Both the position numbers and the translations under genes were made by a program. Positions 35,580 to 50,100 of a DNA stretch of 64,000 bases are shown here, in pieces (the stretch's first letter is position 1; the number at the start of each line of letters is the position of its first letter). Source of the stretch: Glomus cerebriforme (taxonomy: Eukaryota > Glomeromycota > Glomeromycetes > Glomerales > Glomeraceae); assembly GCA_003550305.1 (NCBI GenBank), contig QKYT01000091.1:142940-206939 (forward strand), given 5' to 3'. The notes beneath the pieces are model-generated. The model worked only from the letters and a program-made list of their open reading frames with translations, had not been told where the DNA came from and did not search any database.

Positions 35580-37738
35580 AATTTAATGAATTATCAATAA
35601 AGATGTATTTTTTTTATTATATAAAATTTACATTGTATATATATGAAATCTTTATTTTTGTAAGTGAATTTCTGCTGTCTACGATATCAATAGTCATTTT
35701 TTTTTATAAACACCAGATTCTGAAATAAATTATCACATGAGAAAAAAAACAATTATATTTTATGTAATAATTTATTTACTCGGTTCAAAATTAAATTTGA
35801 AATTTACTTTTATGTTATAATAATCTCATCAAAAAATTATTGATATTCGTTAAATTTATCATTAATTTACAGGTTACCGAATTTCATTTTTCTGAGTAGA
35901 CATTTTTCTAAAACCTTAGGTGGAGTTATCATAATGTGGGTCGAACTTTTCAGGAAACGTTAAGATAATATAATGTTTATCAAAATTTGACGTTATCCAT
36001 ATAATATTGATACAGACTAATATACTTAATATATGCAGAAATAAAGGAGTTGAAACTAAACATGAAAATATACAATAATTTATAAGATGCTTGATTTTTC
36101 ATGCATTTTTTTTAGGACATACGACGGATTTTTGATAATTCAGTAGTTAGCACTCTTCAAAGTAATTATATTACCACATAATTTGTATAGGAGCGTTTTT
36201 ACTTTGTCTCGTATTTATTTATTTTTAAACTTGGTTGGTCAGCGAAGCTAAAATTCTGCTAGTTTAGCCGATTTATTGATGTGCTAAAAATTGATTGATT
36301 AGCTAAAAGATAATTTTAAATTTAATCAACAATACGTGAATAGTACGAGATCTGAAAGTTGAAAAGGATGGATTGAAGAGATTAACATTTCTTGAATACA
36401 GTAGATATTCTGATTATAATTTTGAAATCTATATCTTTCAGTATAAAAATCAGTAATTGTATCTTTTCGTTTGACTGTAAAACTAGGAAAATGACTATTC
36501 CTTGATATCTTACAAAACATAATTTTTCTTAATTTCAATCATAAAGATCTATAATCCTATAAGATAATGACAAGTGAAATCTGGTATACCAGTAATATTG
36601 ATTTGTCATGTTAAATACTTACAATCTGGTTATGCAAATATTAATATTTATATTATTATTATAGTAGGAAAACGGAAACCGGAGGCGAAATCCATTGCAC
36701 GTGATCATGGTACGATTTTATTGGCTTGGACAGAGCCCGTGACTGAAATTTTACACCGGAAAATGAAAAAAAATATCATTAAATTCTGACCTCTCGGATC
36801 CCATTATTTATCAAAGCAGAACTGATTCATTTTCCTAAAAAATCTTTTCAGAGTAGTATACTCTTTTTGTAGTAGTCTTCAATTTATTATCTTTTAGAAA
36901 TATATGTTGGTTGCAGAATACGCGACAATGTGAAATACTAGTAAGAAATTTTACAGACATCTGCCACATTCGCATTATACGAATTATATTCACAATTTTT
37001 GACAGGAAATACAAATCGTTTTTTATATAGCGAGACCCGCTCACTTTAAGATGTGAATAATTATTGTCAGAGTTACGTCTTATTACCAATATACCAATGC
37101 TTTATTTAATCAAAATAAAATATTGTTATACTTAATACATAAATTGCTGGTGGTCATTGTTATCATTAGTGATTGTTTTTACTAATTCCAAAAAAAATTA
37201 TAATTTCGGTCAGAATGAAAAATAATATTATGTTAAAAAAAATTTTTTTTTTAAATTTCAAATTTCTCAAAAACTATTTAACAATTGCAATTTATAAATA
37301 ATTTAAACAAAATCGATAATTCTATATTTAGATCTTTTACTTTATACAATTTTTGATAATTATTCATAGTCGCAGAATTCTCAAATAACAAAACAATATT
37401 TAATGATAGAAGAAATTGATTGTAAGGAGATAAATATAATATTTGATTACAGTATGATAAATAAGTTTTTTTAAAAAAACTTGATTCCTTATTTTCACAA
37501 TAATTTCATAGTAAAATCCTCACTTATGAAAAGAAATATTTTGAGATGAATTATATACTGTATATAGAAGGATTAATTTCATCAATCTTTCATGACTTCA
37601 AAGATTCGATTAATTTAAAAAGATTTCTTTTTTTTTCATATAATCCTCTAAACAAAATAAACAACTTAAAATAAGAATCTTTCCTTATATATTTCTTTTT
37701 TAATGATATCATTCTTAAATAATATAATATTATCCAAA
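35580..37738. other. Intergenic region
   Basis: About 2.2 kb without a supportable gene. Several 60-85-codon open frames on both strands (36326-36538, 36574-36789, 36835-37089) have no domain, no splice context and chance-like composition. A TATACTGTATA word lies at 37554-37564. The last 100 bases are the 3' flank of the minus-strand gene. Confidence 0.5.
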
Positions 37739-39307
37739 TTATTTTTTTCTTATAATTTGAAATACTTCATAATCTTCCATTTTTGTTAATCCTTCAGATA
37801 TAAAAAGTCGAGAATCAGGATAAGTATGATGACTTTTACAATATAATTGATTATTACTTAAAGCTAAATCAGGACCACTACCAAAACCAGGACCAAATTG
37901 CTCATTATATAAAATGGCTTTATCAGATTTTAAAGGATTCACACGTGAAATACTCCTAATTATACCTTTTGAAGTATTTTTTGTTAAAGAAAATAAAAAA
38001 CTTTCTGAAGTTTTCCACCAATTATTTTCATAACTCTTACTCTTATTAAATTTCGGTTTCCAATCAAGTGGATTATAACCTCCAATTAAATTTGTTGAAT
38101 TTGGTAAAGAAATTACTACAAATACTGCTCCTTTATAATCACATAATTCATGAAATTTTTCAGTATTAAATCCATCTCTAGTAGCCCTAAAAAGTAATTT
38201 AAAGGCGTAAGGTATTCTTAAATAATCAATATCTTTTCGATCAATCCAACTTGAAATAACTGAAAGATGTTTTTGATTAATAAGAATTGAATCAAGCGGT
38301 TCTTTTCTTGCTGGTAAATTTGGTAAACTTAATTTAGGTTTAGAATCTAAATGATAACGTTTAATTTCCATAATTAAATCTTTTGGTAGGATTTTTTCAA
38401 ATGGAATAACATGTTGATTAAATTCAATTGAAGATATACTAAACCATCTAATTAATGGAATAAATTCTAAAATACTTTCTTTTACTAAAGAAAAATCTTT
38501 TGATGACCAATTCGATAAATTTTCAATATTAAGAGTTGTGGAAATTTGTGCAACACTCCATTTAATTAAATATTTCCAAACTTCAATTTCATCCATAATT
38601 AAATCATTTCTACTTAATAAAATTAAAAGAAGATTTTTATCCAAAGATAAATATTTTTCAGAATCAAATAATAATGTTGGTCTTTCACAAACATAATCAA
38701 GACAATATTCTCTTAATTCTTTTAATGGTGAGCATGCATCATGTTGTAATATGATTTGTAATATATTTACAGGATCTTGTTGTAAAAATTTTTGATGATT
38801 ATCAATCAAATGTTGTGATAAATATCTTATAATTCCTTCAATATTTAATTCATCTGCTGCGACTAATATTAAAATCAATTCTATAGGTTTATAATTATTA
38901 AATTCAAGTTTTCCTGTATATAAATATCTATAAAACATAATAATGAAAAAAAATTTTAATTAATTTAAAGAAAAAAAAAATTAAAAAAAAAATATTTTGT
39001 ATTTTGTACAGACTCAAATCTTATTGACATTTTCTTAAATATATTGTACTTACCTTAAGATAAAATTAAATATTTTTGGTGAAATATTCGGCTTTTTAAA
39101 TTTAATTATTCCTCCTTCTTTGCTAATCCAATTTTTTGAAAGTGCTGTACGAAAATATAAAGAACGAGCATATAAAATAATCGAATGTACCTTAATTTCT
39201 TTTATATTATTTCCGGTACCAATTTGAACAATCATATCATAATTTTCTCCATTTTCAAGAAGTTTTCCAATATCATAAGAGAGTTGTAATAAAGATTCAG
39301 CTTCCAT
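37739..39307 (-). CDS. BTB-BACK-TLDc protein (single intron)
   Basis: Exons in transcript order 39307-39054 and 38927-37739; the 126-nt GT-AG intron falls at the family's conserved BTB position ('FILR' then 'YLYTGKL'). Length about 480 residues. BTB about 1-125, BACK about 130-245 ('VWKYLIKWSV'), TLDc about 310-480 ('LLFRATRDGF', 'LIGGYNPLDW', 'EDYEVFQIIRKK'). It is closest to the intronless gene at 636-2102 in motifs (both share 'LILVAADELN' or a near form, and 'RWF.ISS.EF'), and more distant from the 21-29 kb tandem group. A cullin-3 adaptor role is inferred. Confidence 0.9.
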
Positions 39308-42300
39308 TTAAATTTTTTTTTTTCAGAAAAAAAATAAATAAAAATAAATTTGGAATAAAAATTAAAATGTAAAAAAAAAAATAATTCATGCTCTTTTGTA
39401 CATAGTTTTTCAGTATATTTTGGAAAGGATCAACAATGCAGCAGAATTACAACTAATGTACGAAAAATAAAAATGGTAAAATGATTGAAGTATATATGTA
39501 TATTTCTACTTCGGATATTTGAAATTCATTTTTAATTCGGATGATCGACGAGATAATAGGGATAATATGTAGATATATTAAACTTAGTTTGACTAGATTG
39601 TTACTATTTTTTTTTTCTACTCCAACTCCCAAGTTTCTAAATCTTGTATCTGTAATTATAATTTTAATAATAAAGTTAACAAATTTCTGTTTCATAACTG
39701 TTCAGGAAAAAATTCTTTAAAGAATAAATGGATGTGAATAAGTTTAATACAAATCAAAGGAAATATGAAAACGTAAAATTGGTTAAGGAATTTTCGCCAC
39801 AAGGTTGATCACATGAATGTTGCGCAGAAGTCACCTGCTACGCAAAATTACGCGTTGTACATAAAATTGAGACCTTGTGCTGGTGCTCGGCTACTAAAAG
39901 AATCTCACTAGCTCATTGTTGGTTGGAGAGAGTCTTAATTTCTAGGTAAAATATTTACACAGAACTTTCATTCTTCATAAAGCCGACAATTCATTGAGAC
40001 AAAAGTAATTAATAGATAGTGCAATTACAAAATGATTTTAGAAAAACCTTAAAGGCAAGTTATCAAAGCCGAATTCTCCTTTTAACTAGAAAAGAGAAAA
40101 AGAAATACCTATTAATCACATTTTTGGTTAATAACGACGTAAAAGTATAGATTCTTACAAAACAGAAATAAAGTGAAGAAAATGAATGTTGTGCAATGCA
40201 CAATCACCTGAACTTCTTGGTCTTTCGCCTGGAAAAGTGATGTCCAAAAATTATCCGGAAGTTAGCACCATAAAATGTATGTCCAGAAAATAATTTATCT
40301 TGCTATTGTGGAAATTCTATTTTCATGGTAAATGTAGATTTATATTTCAATTAACAATTCATATCGTATTTTCATCGGATTAGATATTAAATTTAGACGA
40401 AAATCTTCTGCGTCAGGTACGATTGGAATCATACCATGCCGGTACCAGTGTTGGTGTTCACATGACTTTTTATTAACGCTCTCTTTTTAGATACGTGAGA
40501 GTTATACCAAGACCTTTTTTTTTGTTACTCATGTAGTGCTCATGCAAAATTCTTAATCAAGTGCGACCGTGCCTAAATTATTTGTTAGGTATGGACATGT
40601 GCTGGATATGCAGAGTACTAACCACAACATTTAAAATGAGGTCTTGGAATGAAACAAAGGATTGAGAGAAATATAATATAAGACAGAGTGAAAGATTACA
40701 TTTCAATTTAAGTTTTGATTAAAGTTAAATTCATGTTGTTTTTATGTTTTAAAAGTTTTACTTTTTACATAGAATAGTAAACTATTAATTCGTGAAAACT
40801 CCGTACATAATAATTTATATATATTATAATCAAGTTAAAGGGCTGCTTGAAAGAAAACAACATCAAAAACGATAAATACTAAAATTAATATGTACTTGAA
40901 TATTACTAATACTACTAGAATTAAGTTGAAAATTCATATCATCAAGTAGGTTTCTAAATGACAATATACTGTAAATACGGTAAATATAAATTTAAATTTC
41001 CTGGCGGTCCTTGCTCGAATCATGTGATCATCTAAATTCTCATTGATGCAAAATGAAATGATTTATCCGCGCTATCTAAAGTACGTAAAGATATGCAGGG
41101 GTTATTTTAGGTATCAGCTTGTCTTTGATGTTTCAGAAATTTCAAATTTATTGGTTTCTCCAAATTTGACCATTCTATCAACGGTAAAGAAAGAATTTAT
41201 GATAATCTACTGTAATAATTTGTGGGTGACTAAATAATTATTCCCAAGTTTGGTATTTATTTCTTTTCCAATCGAATGATCTCAAAATATATTATGTTAA
41301 TTGTTTAAAACTTATCATTATGCTAAATAATAATTAACCGATAGCTTACTGCAAAATGTATTAAATATAATTTATGTAATTCTAGATTTCTTCTAATTGT
41401 TCATTGTAAATTACAAGCCTCAATAATTTAATCTAAAATGACAAATACATTTACTTCTTTTGAATAAAAATTAAAAAAAATAAAACTTTATATTTTTTAA
41501 GAAAGCAGTTATAAAAAAAAAAAAAAATGGGACAACGTAAACGTACTTAACAGTAATCACGTGATTTATGACGAACTTTGTTTATTATTTATTTCCAAGT
41601 CAGTCAAATAATTAATAGAATTAACCATATGGAAGATCTAATACAATTCGTCTAACATTTCATCTTAACTGTTAATATTTAATTTCATACAATCTAATAA
41701 ATAATTAATAGAATAGCTGCGCCATAATTTTGCAAATCAATATAAACAAAAAATAAAAAAAGTTATTACTATTTATAATCATTGGTTGTAATTTATTCTT
41801 CTGCATAATCTGCATAAGTAATTTAAACTGGCATGCAGTTTCGTTTTGCACCGAATGTTATCAAACTTTATGTTTAATTATTGTTGTATTTATTATAATG
41901 AATAGTTTGATTAAATCTTTATATAAAATATTTTTTTGTAATAATAACAATATCAACAAAGTTGAAAAAAAAGAGTATGGGTTTATAAAGATAATATTAT
42001 CTTTTTATTTTGAGGGAAAAAAGAAAATTTTTTCGTTATTATTAATTTTATAACACAATTATTCCACAATGATTCCTATTTGTTATCTTAAATTATTATG
42101 TGTATCACGAGAAAAGATCTTTAACTTTTTCGAAAAATTTCTAACCAATGATAATCAATCGATCAAATTTGTGAATTATGTCATCATGATATGAATTTTT
42201 AGCTAAATAAAGTAAATTTGAAGAATTGTTTGTCTCTCCTTTTTAAGTTCAAACAAAGCATAAAAAATTTAATTAAAGTATAATTTAATTGGCATTGAAT

Positions 42301-42646
42301 CCTTTTCATTATTAATGGGTTTTTAACTACCGAACTATAATCTAAACTTCAACTGGTAGTGCGACACAAAATTTGAATTTATTGTGTTACCATACGTTTT
42401 ATTTTGTCTTATAAACTAATAAAAATTGCTTACCCCAATTCTCTCACTTGTAACATCACATTCCTTTTACCTCCCTTCCTTTAACCGAAACGAAAAAATT
42501 TGTCCATATTTTTTGGACTTCCCTTCTTTTTTTTCCGCAACTTTAACGTGAATTTATTATAATTTCCTCTTTCAATCTTCTATTTTATTTTCAATATTGA
42601 TTGTTTTTTGAAGTTGTTATCCTTTATTTCCCTTTTGTGGGTGTAA
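39308..42646. other. Long intergenic region
   Basis: About 3.3 kb with no supportable gene. The segment 39780-40650 is less AT-rich than the rest but has frequent stops in all frames. A TCACGTGA octamer lies at 41557-41564. The last 200 bases before 42647 are pyrimidine-rich (CTCCCTTCCTTT near 42471-42482, CTTCCCTTC near 42518), which often precedes fungal start sites. Confidence 0.5.
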
Positions 42647-43765
42647 ATGGAAATTCACTCACTGAACGATGGAATACCGGTTATAATTGTAAACCGGAAT
42701 CTATTATTACATAAAAGGGGTTCTCATTATAATGGATACGAACATAAAGATAAAACTTCACATAAAAACAATAAAAACGGCAAGAACAATTGTAAAAAAA
42801 TAAATCGACCCACATCACCATCACCAAAACAAAAGAACAGTCCATCACGATGTTACAAAAAGAAAAATCGTTCTAAAAAAAAGAAAAATTCTAAAGACAA
42901 GAAAGCTAAGAAAAAATCTAAAGCTAAGAAAAAACCACCTAAAGCAAAGAAGAAACCACCTCCTAATAATGATAAAAATGGTGGCAAAAATGGTGACAAT
43001 AATAATAATAATAATAATAATAACAAAGAAGTTAATAATCCTTCCAAATCAATAGAACCAGCTGGTCCAACTAGACCAACTGGATCACCAGAATCTCCCG
43101 AATTAACGATATTTCCAACAAGTCCATATAAAGTTACTCAGACTTCTGCTGCTGATATGGGTAAAATTGCTACTCCTACGGTTATGTCAAATGCTGCTTT
43201 ACCTTCTGAAGAAGATGGTAGACAAAAATTATCAATCGCAGGTATTTCAGTGATTACCATCATTCTTGTTGGAATTGTTGTTTTGGTTGGACTTGCTGTT
43301 TATCGAAAGAGGTACAATTTACGAAGAGGTGCTGTGCGCCTTTATGATGATCCGGAATTAAATGATGCCTTGGCAGAGCCAAGATTTAGTTCAATGAGTG
43401 GTATGAGATCGCTACGCATCCCAAGCATGCCCCCAAAAGTTCAATTAACTAGACTTTCTTCAGCAACGATTCTTCTTCCTTTTAGAGATAATAACCCAGT
43501 ACCATTAAACAATAAATATAGTGATAATAATGGTTATTTGTCTCCATATACAAGAGTTCATGATTTATCAGGACCTAGTGGAATCAATAATCAAAAAACA
43601 GATTCTATGCTAAGTCATCCTTCAAGTCACGAATCATATACTTCTTTAGAAAGTTCTTTTCCAATTCCACCTCAAAGAATTGCAGGTGATAGTTATAACA
43701 CTACACCGACAAGTGCAACTTTTGGAGATATATATAATTTAAAAAAAAATAATGTAATTTATTAA
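42647..43765 (+). CDS. Lysine-rich single-pass membrane protein
   Basis: A 372-residue single-exon protein with no known enzyme domain. Residues about 35-107 are extremely rich in Lys and Asn ('KKKNRSKKKKNSKDKKAKKK'), followed by a poly-Asn run (119-126, encoded by an AAT/AAC microsatellite) and a Ser/Thr/Pro stretch to 185. One clear transmembrane segment lies at about 196-218 ('IAGISVITIILVGIVVLVGL'), then 'YRKRYNLRR' and a Ser/Pro-rich tail of about 150 residues. No convincing signal peptide is visible. It resembles fungal mid2/WSC-like single-pass proteins only in layout. Topology and role are unknown. The basic stretch could bind acidic polymers or nucleic acid (inference). Confidence 0.7.
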   Translation: MEIHSLNDGIPVIIVNRNLLLHKRGSHYNGYEHKDKTSHKNNKNGKNNCKKINRPTSPSPKQKNSPSRCYKKKNRSKKKKNSKDKKAKKKSKAKKKPPKAKKKPPPNNDKNGGKNGDNNNNNNNNNKEVNNPSKSIEPAGPTRPTGSPESPELTIFPTSPYKVTQTSAADMGKIATPTVMSNAALPSEEDGRQKLSIAGISVITIILVGIVVLVGLAVYRKRYNLRRGAVRLYDDPELNDALAEPRFSSMSGMRSLRIPSMPPKVQLTRLSSATILLPFRDNNPVPLNNKYSDNNGYLSPYTRVHDLSGPSGINNQKTDSMLSHPSSHESYTSLESSFPIPPQRIAGDSYNTTPTSATFGDIYNLKKNNVIY

Positions 43766-44111
43766 TAAACTTTTGGTAAATTAAACGCTATTTATATCTG
43801 CTGGCATGATAATAAAAAATATTTAATTCGTAGAATTTACAGTATAATACATAATATATATATATATTTGTACTTTAGTCATCTTTCTCTTCTAATCGAT
43901 ATACTTTTCTCAACGTTTCCTTTTTTTTTTTTTTTTGTATAAATTATTTATACATTGACAAAAGCTTTTATGTTCTTGTAAAATATTTCGAGTTTTTTTT
44001 CTTAATTAAACGAGTTATTGTATGAATAATATAAAATCAAAAATGAATATAACAAGCGTACAGTTTTCTCATTGAGCAGCGTCAGACCGAATGGTAGTAA
44101 ATTTTGTTCCC
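43766..44111. other. 3' flank of membrane-protein gene
   Basis: AT-rich flank with a TA microsatellite (about 43855-43868) and a T-run (about 43919-43936); no gene. Confidence 0.6.
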
Positions 44112-47100
44112 CCCCCATGGTCTGTAAATTTTTTACGCATTTTTAACCATTTTTGGCTCAATTTGTGCATATTTTGGTCGGTGTCTTCATACTTGATGTA
44201 TTATGATGGCCTTATAATGGCATTTTAGTACTGTATTTTTGTAATTTGTATATTTTAATTTGTGACGTAAATTGGCTCAAAAATGGGCATTTTGATTCCC
44301 AATTTTAATACCAGAAAAGATAGAAATGTTTGTGATTCCAATCGCAAGACTGCGAAGCATTGTTGTGGGTCCCGACATTAAATATTATCGTAAGACAAGG
44401 AATTATTAAATAAACTTAAAACAAAGTATAGAGCAAGATCTGTATAAAAATACATTAAAAGACTCTTTAAAGATGCCATAGGTGAAATAGACCGCTTAGC
44501 TATACAATTCTGTTATAAAGGAAAATACCGTGGTTTACCGGATACGGAATTGAGATTTGTAAGTATCCTAAATTATGGTTAGAAAATTATGGGGTAAAAC
44601 GAAAACTCGATTTTCAACAGAGATTTCATTAGAAGGAATGCGTATTCCATTTTTAGGTAACAACAAAGAAATTATTAAAATTTCCTTATATTCCTTCCGA
44701 TAAAGAGGAGTTACGGAACAACCCAGTTCTTCGTTGAGGAAATGACTATGATTCATATTATTCGAAAAAGAGATTCTATGTAAGAAAAAAACTCAACTCT
44801 TCGCGCATCACAACATGAAGAAACCGATTCAGAGTCAAGTCACTCATATTCATCTGACTTCGAATAAGACAAAATATCAGATAAGGTTCAAATTCTAAGC
44901 AATACTAAACCCTAAAAGTAAAAGAATAAAATAGATAGTGTAGACAAATAGTAAAGTGTATATATTTTTTTTTACATAGAACAAACCGATGATATTCTAT
45001 CCGAATTTTAAAGCTGTCTAAGATTTAACGGTACTGCATTTGGAAATATCACGGTCATGTTTTAAAGCTTTTAGCTTTGGGTGACTTGGTGTTCTAAATA
45101 AGCCTATTCTTTGGAGTTATACTCTTAAGTTTCCGGATAAAGCATAACAGTAGAGGCGAAATGGAATGTCTATTAATCAAAAGACATAATAATGCATACC
45201 GTAGAGTATAATGATATTTGCCCACATTTCGTGCATGAGATCGGAAAAATTTTACACACAACTTTTTTATCTTATTAGTTAATATCATGTGGTCGAAGCA
45301 GGACGAAATGCCAAATTCTGTATGTGATAAATGATGATTCTGAAAGTTATGATTCACAAATCCCGGCTAAATTAATGTCAGCCGGAATTATGATGATTGC
45401 ACATTCTAATCTAGGCCAAAAATTTAAAAATGATCATCATTTTTATAACCCATTCTACAGTTTCCAAGCCACTAAAATCTCCAACATAATTTTAATATAT
45501 ATCCTTTTTAACAACTACTCCCAACTATTCCCTTTAATAAACTTATTATTATCTTCCTTATACTGTATATAACTGAAATTGACGCAGGTGGGTTCAGTAC
45601 CATGGTCTCATATTATTTTTATTATAGTTAACAAACGAAAAAACGACACGAGATTTTGTCGGGAATCGAGAATACTAAAAGTTAGAGCAAACCAAAAGCA
45701 AAATCGAAAAAATTGGGTAATTGTTGTTTATATGTTAGTGGTTTATACGCAGAAAAGAAACTGATTAATTTTGTGAAAATAGTTATATTGATAGCGTAAT
45801 AGAGGGCTCAATTAATATGCAAGAACATATCTGTCTAACAAATTGAGTATAAATCGATATGAGTCCCCTAGAAAACAGCAACCTTATCAGGTAGTATTCG
45901 AAATTTATATATTACTTTTTTTTGATATTAAAACTGACAGTGATTTTATTATTTTAGTCATCATCATCATCTTTAATGATCCTCCTGAAAGTGTTAATTA
46001 CTTAGAAAGTAATGGTGAAAGCAATACGTATCCGTATGAGGTAGCAAGAGAAAAGTATCAAAGGAGTACCAACAATAGAAATTACACGCATGAAAAAAAC
46101 GGCCAGTCGAGGACAAATGCTATTTATTAGCGAGGATGGCGAATTTTTTGATGATTTATGTACCGATGACGAAATCGAGGGTGTATCAACCGAAATCCAA
46201 AAGTTCATTGCGAAGACAATGAGAGCGAAGCACCATCCTTTTAATTATCGCATAGTCAACTTCTCTGAACGGAATCAAATAGACCCGGTCAACAAATCTT
46301 TACGGACGATGAGAAAAAGACTGTGAGAAATTTCTGGGAAATTGTACATACTAATATTGCTACCTAGAGCTTTAGATTTAAACCAATCATCATCATTGTT
46401 TATTCTCATAGGAGAGCCATCGTCAAAACTTCTTGCGTCGATCAAAATTGGGAAAAGAGCATAATACAACTCGCCGATAAATATATATCTGCAAATCTGT
46501 TTTTGACTAAGACAAATCATCATCGGAAACTATTTTTGAGAAACTGTTTGAAGGAGAACTTGTATTTAAAATACATTATGACCCGTTATGGGTTCAGGAT
46601 GTCTATGAGCGATTGTAAGTAACCATATTATTTAATAATATATTACAATATTAGTCAGCTAATTCATTGCAATCTCCATTCTATTTAGTGTACTCATATT
46701 TGTCATACCATTTTTAAAATGTTTTGATCTGGGTGCAACAGAGTTTGCGTATAGAGATTCATTCGTTAACCAGATCATTCCTAAAGCATTCGACAATGTG
46801 AGCGATAAGATCAGGTTTTAAACATATGTTGGTAGCAAATAGCTATTTGTTGGATTGTAGCAGTCACTTTGATTAGCGGAGAGATGGAAATACCTTGCGG
46901 AAACAACATAGAAACGAGATAAAAGGCTAAAGCCGCGTGCCAACCTCGGGACGAATCATGATGGAATCCTCAAGCTCTGTATGAATGCTAAAGGAATAGA
47001 AGTGGGTTTTTGGAGGTATTGGAGAATACAGTGTTGGTGGATGCGACCAAATACCATGAAGACATGGATAAGTTACTCAAAGGTCTGTTACCATGTGTTC

Positions 47101-50100
47101 ATATTTTTGAAGCCTTTATATGGTAAAGCTTATAAATTTGGTTATTTAATTTATCTTTTGTAGTGATGCAAATATCAATTTTCTACCAAAGACAGCATCA
47201 ATCAACGCAATACAACAGAAGAATAGCTTAAATGCATCCAGAGTTTTGGAGTTCGTGTAACAAGTTCATGTGTTTGTTGCTGATTTACTGATTCTAATAA
47301 TTAATTACAAAGAAGGGTTGTATGTTGTCGACATCCCTACAAATTTCATAATCTCAGATAGTGATGATCAAGCATTGTATTAACAGATTTTTTAACGTAT
47401 ATATTTACCTGAAACACTTTCCAAATATGTCCTTTTAACCTGTCATCATAGAGCCGGATAATGGATTACTACCTAAAGTTGCAAGAAATATCACGAAAGG
47501 TTCAGAATTATACTTCTTCAAATAAAATACTAGCAAATGCTTCACCATCCAAGAAGGCAAGAACAAAATATTGCCGACGATTTCTCTTTATTAGATGCAG
47601 ATTGTCAATTAATTATGAGTAACAGGTTGGATAATAGTTTACAAATTTCAAAAAGTAATGTCGGGCCATGAATTTTTTTAATTATATACAAAATTTTTTT
47701 ATTTGCTCAATCAATGACTGTAATTATTTTTTATCTGTAGTTTTTATCAGTAAATCAATAAAAATATACACTAATAAATTAGATTTTGAACTTACTTGCA
47801 ATTATGATGTGGAATGTGCATCAGACAAAATAATTGATTAAGTAACGAGAAACCGGAACGATCAATATAATGTGATTTTGAACTGTTTTTCCAAGTAAAT
47901 GATTAGAATTTTTAAGGCACGAGGTTATAGATAGCGGTTTAACAGTAAAAAAGAAATTCTCAATATGATCGTCACCTTCTTCATCAATATACAGTATAAT
48001 CGATTGTCATCATATCTCCAATATGGATTGCCAAAATCATAACTATTGAGAGGATTATTAAATTATAGTTAAAGTAACACATTTTTCTACTCTCACAAGT
48101 TCATTAAATATTAGTGATGTATTATCATAGATAGGGTCAATTAACTCAAAAATTCTAGTGGTGATGTTTTAACTGTTAATAAATATTTTGTCTCTTATAG
48201 AATTCATCTTTATATCATGTGCGGTTAAGGCGAAAGCAGGTTTCTATTGGACTTTTTAGAGGTTTTGTCCACATTTGGCTCATGTTTTCGTTTTCAGTTT
48301 GATCAATTAAAAACATTAAGAGGTGTAATCATTCCATTAACTTTGCAATGATTGGTTATATATTTTTTTTTAGCAATCTTGTAGTATAACCATCATAAAT
48401 TTAACAAAAATCCAAATTTAGCAAAGAAATGCAAAGGAAATTTGCGCAACGTTTTGCAATTTTTGCAATTTTCTTTTGTATAAATAATAGAGTTTATTAT
48501 CCTGATTATAATGCCATTACAGATAAACTTCCAAAAAGTTTAATCAAAAGATCATATGAGCGATTATTATCCCTAAACCACCTAAGCAAATCTCCAAAGC
48601 ATGACCGTGAGATTCGTGAGATAAATATTTGCTAAATTGATCCTCCGATTTTTTCTTTTATGCGCAAGTTCTTCGTATAATTTTTGTGTTCTTCTAAGTA
48701 CATGCATTCAGTCTCCAATTATTTTACATTTTCCTCCATAATCTGATTAGTTAATTTTACCTTCTCGTTCTCCCAATTCGGCATAATGAAAAGAAATCTA
48801 AAAGTATAGTTCCAAAGGAGGGTAAGTTTAGGTAAATATCAGACATACTGTATTTTACGACTGTGGACTTTTCCCTACTTGTATGTTTCTAAAGTACGAT
48901 GCAAATAAGTTTCAATCCGGTGATTAAATCCTTGGATGAGGAGGATAAGAAAATCTCACAACTATCTTCTATTACTCTATTAAGCAGAATACTCAGGTCA
49001 TAAAAAAGATCTTACATCTGCCGATTAGAAGATATTATCTCTATTAAGGACAAAGAAATTATTATCCTTTTTGATTGATGTTGTTTTATCCTTTTACGCT
49101 AGTACAGTAAGCATTGCAATCGGATAGAAAATTTTAATATTGGTAGAAATAATAATATAATATAACTGATTGACAGCTAATAATATAACAATTAAAAATA
49201 GTAATTGTTACATTGATCCTAAAATTTGATTGGTCAATTACGCAGCGTGACAGACGGACTCACGGACTACGATTAAGTATCTGGGGACGGTTTTTTCACG
49301 CCTAGTAAAACTATTTGTCATCACGTGTCAGTGCATAACTCTGGTCAAAAGTCACGTTTTTTGGGGTGCTCTTGGGGTACTGTCCTCCTACGCTTCTGGC
49401 AATGATAGAGTAATAATAATAGAGTTTCGGAAGTTTCGTCAAAGTTTCAGTTCTCAAGTTTCAGTTTATAGGAAACTACTTAGTTTCGGCAAGCAACATT
49501 ACCATACATCACTGCACCATGTTCGTCAATCCTTCTATTATTTCTGTTCGTAATGGTTGCATTTTTTTCACAATTCTATAACCTTTCCCTTCATATTAAA
49601 TAACATTTACTGATCCTCTTCATAACTTTGGTGATGAACAAATTTTAATCTTATTATGTACTCATTATTGTCTATACAAGTTAATATTCATTCTGCGTGG
49701 TTTTCTGTCATTTCAGCATTCAAAATTTTTTTATCTTCTTTGTTTTATCAGTTTTATACTATACAAATTTTGTATCTTTTTAATGATTCGTTTTGTCTCC
49801 TCTTGCTTATGTTCTTTTGAAATGCTTTCTTACGTGACTTTTCGCATTCTTATTATGTCAATTACATTAATTTCTTCTTTCATACTCATGTTGAATAAAC
49901 ATAGTTAGTTAGCTTTCTTTGAACCTATCCCTTGTCGCCATATCTTGTAATCAACTGGAAATGGATTGGCAAGGTACATAACATCAGAAAGTTTTTGTCG
50001 TATAAGATTTTTATACAGAGAAATCTACATGGAACTATCATGGAAATCCAATGTTTTCCGAATATCCTGTCACATCGGAATATTAGATATATCTTATTAA

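Noticed and set aside
42853..43047. Leucine-rich minus-strand frame
   Set aside because: Antisense shadow of the lysine/asparagine tract of the membrane protein.
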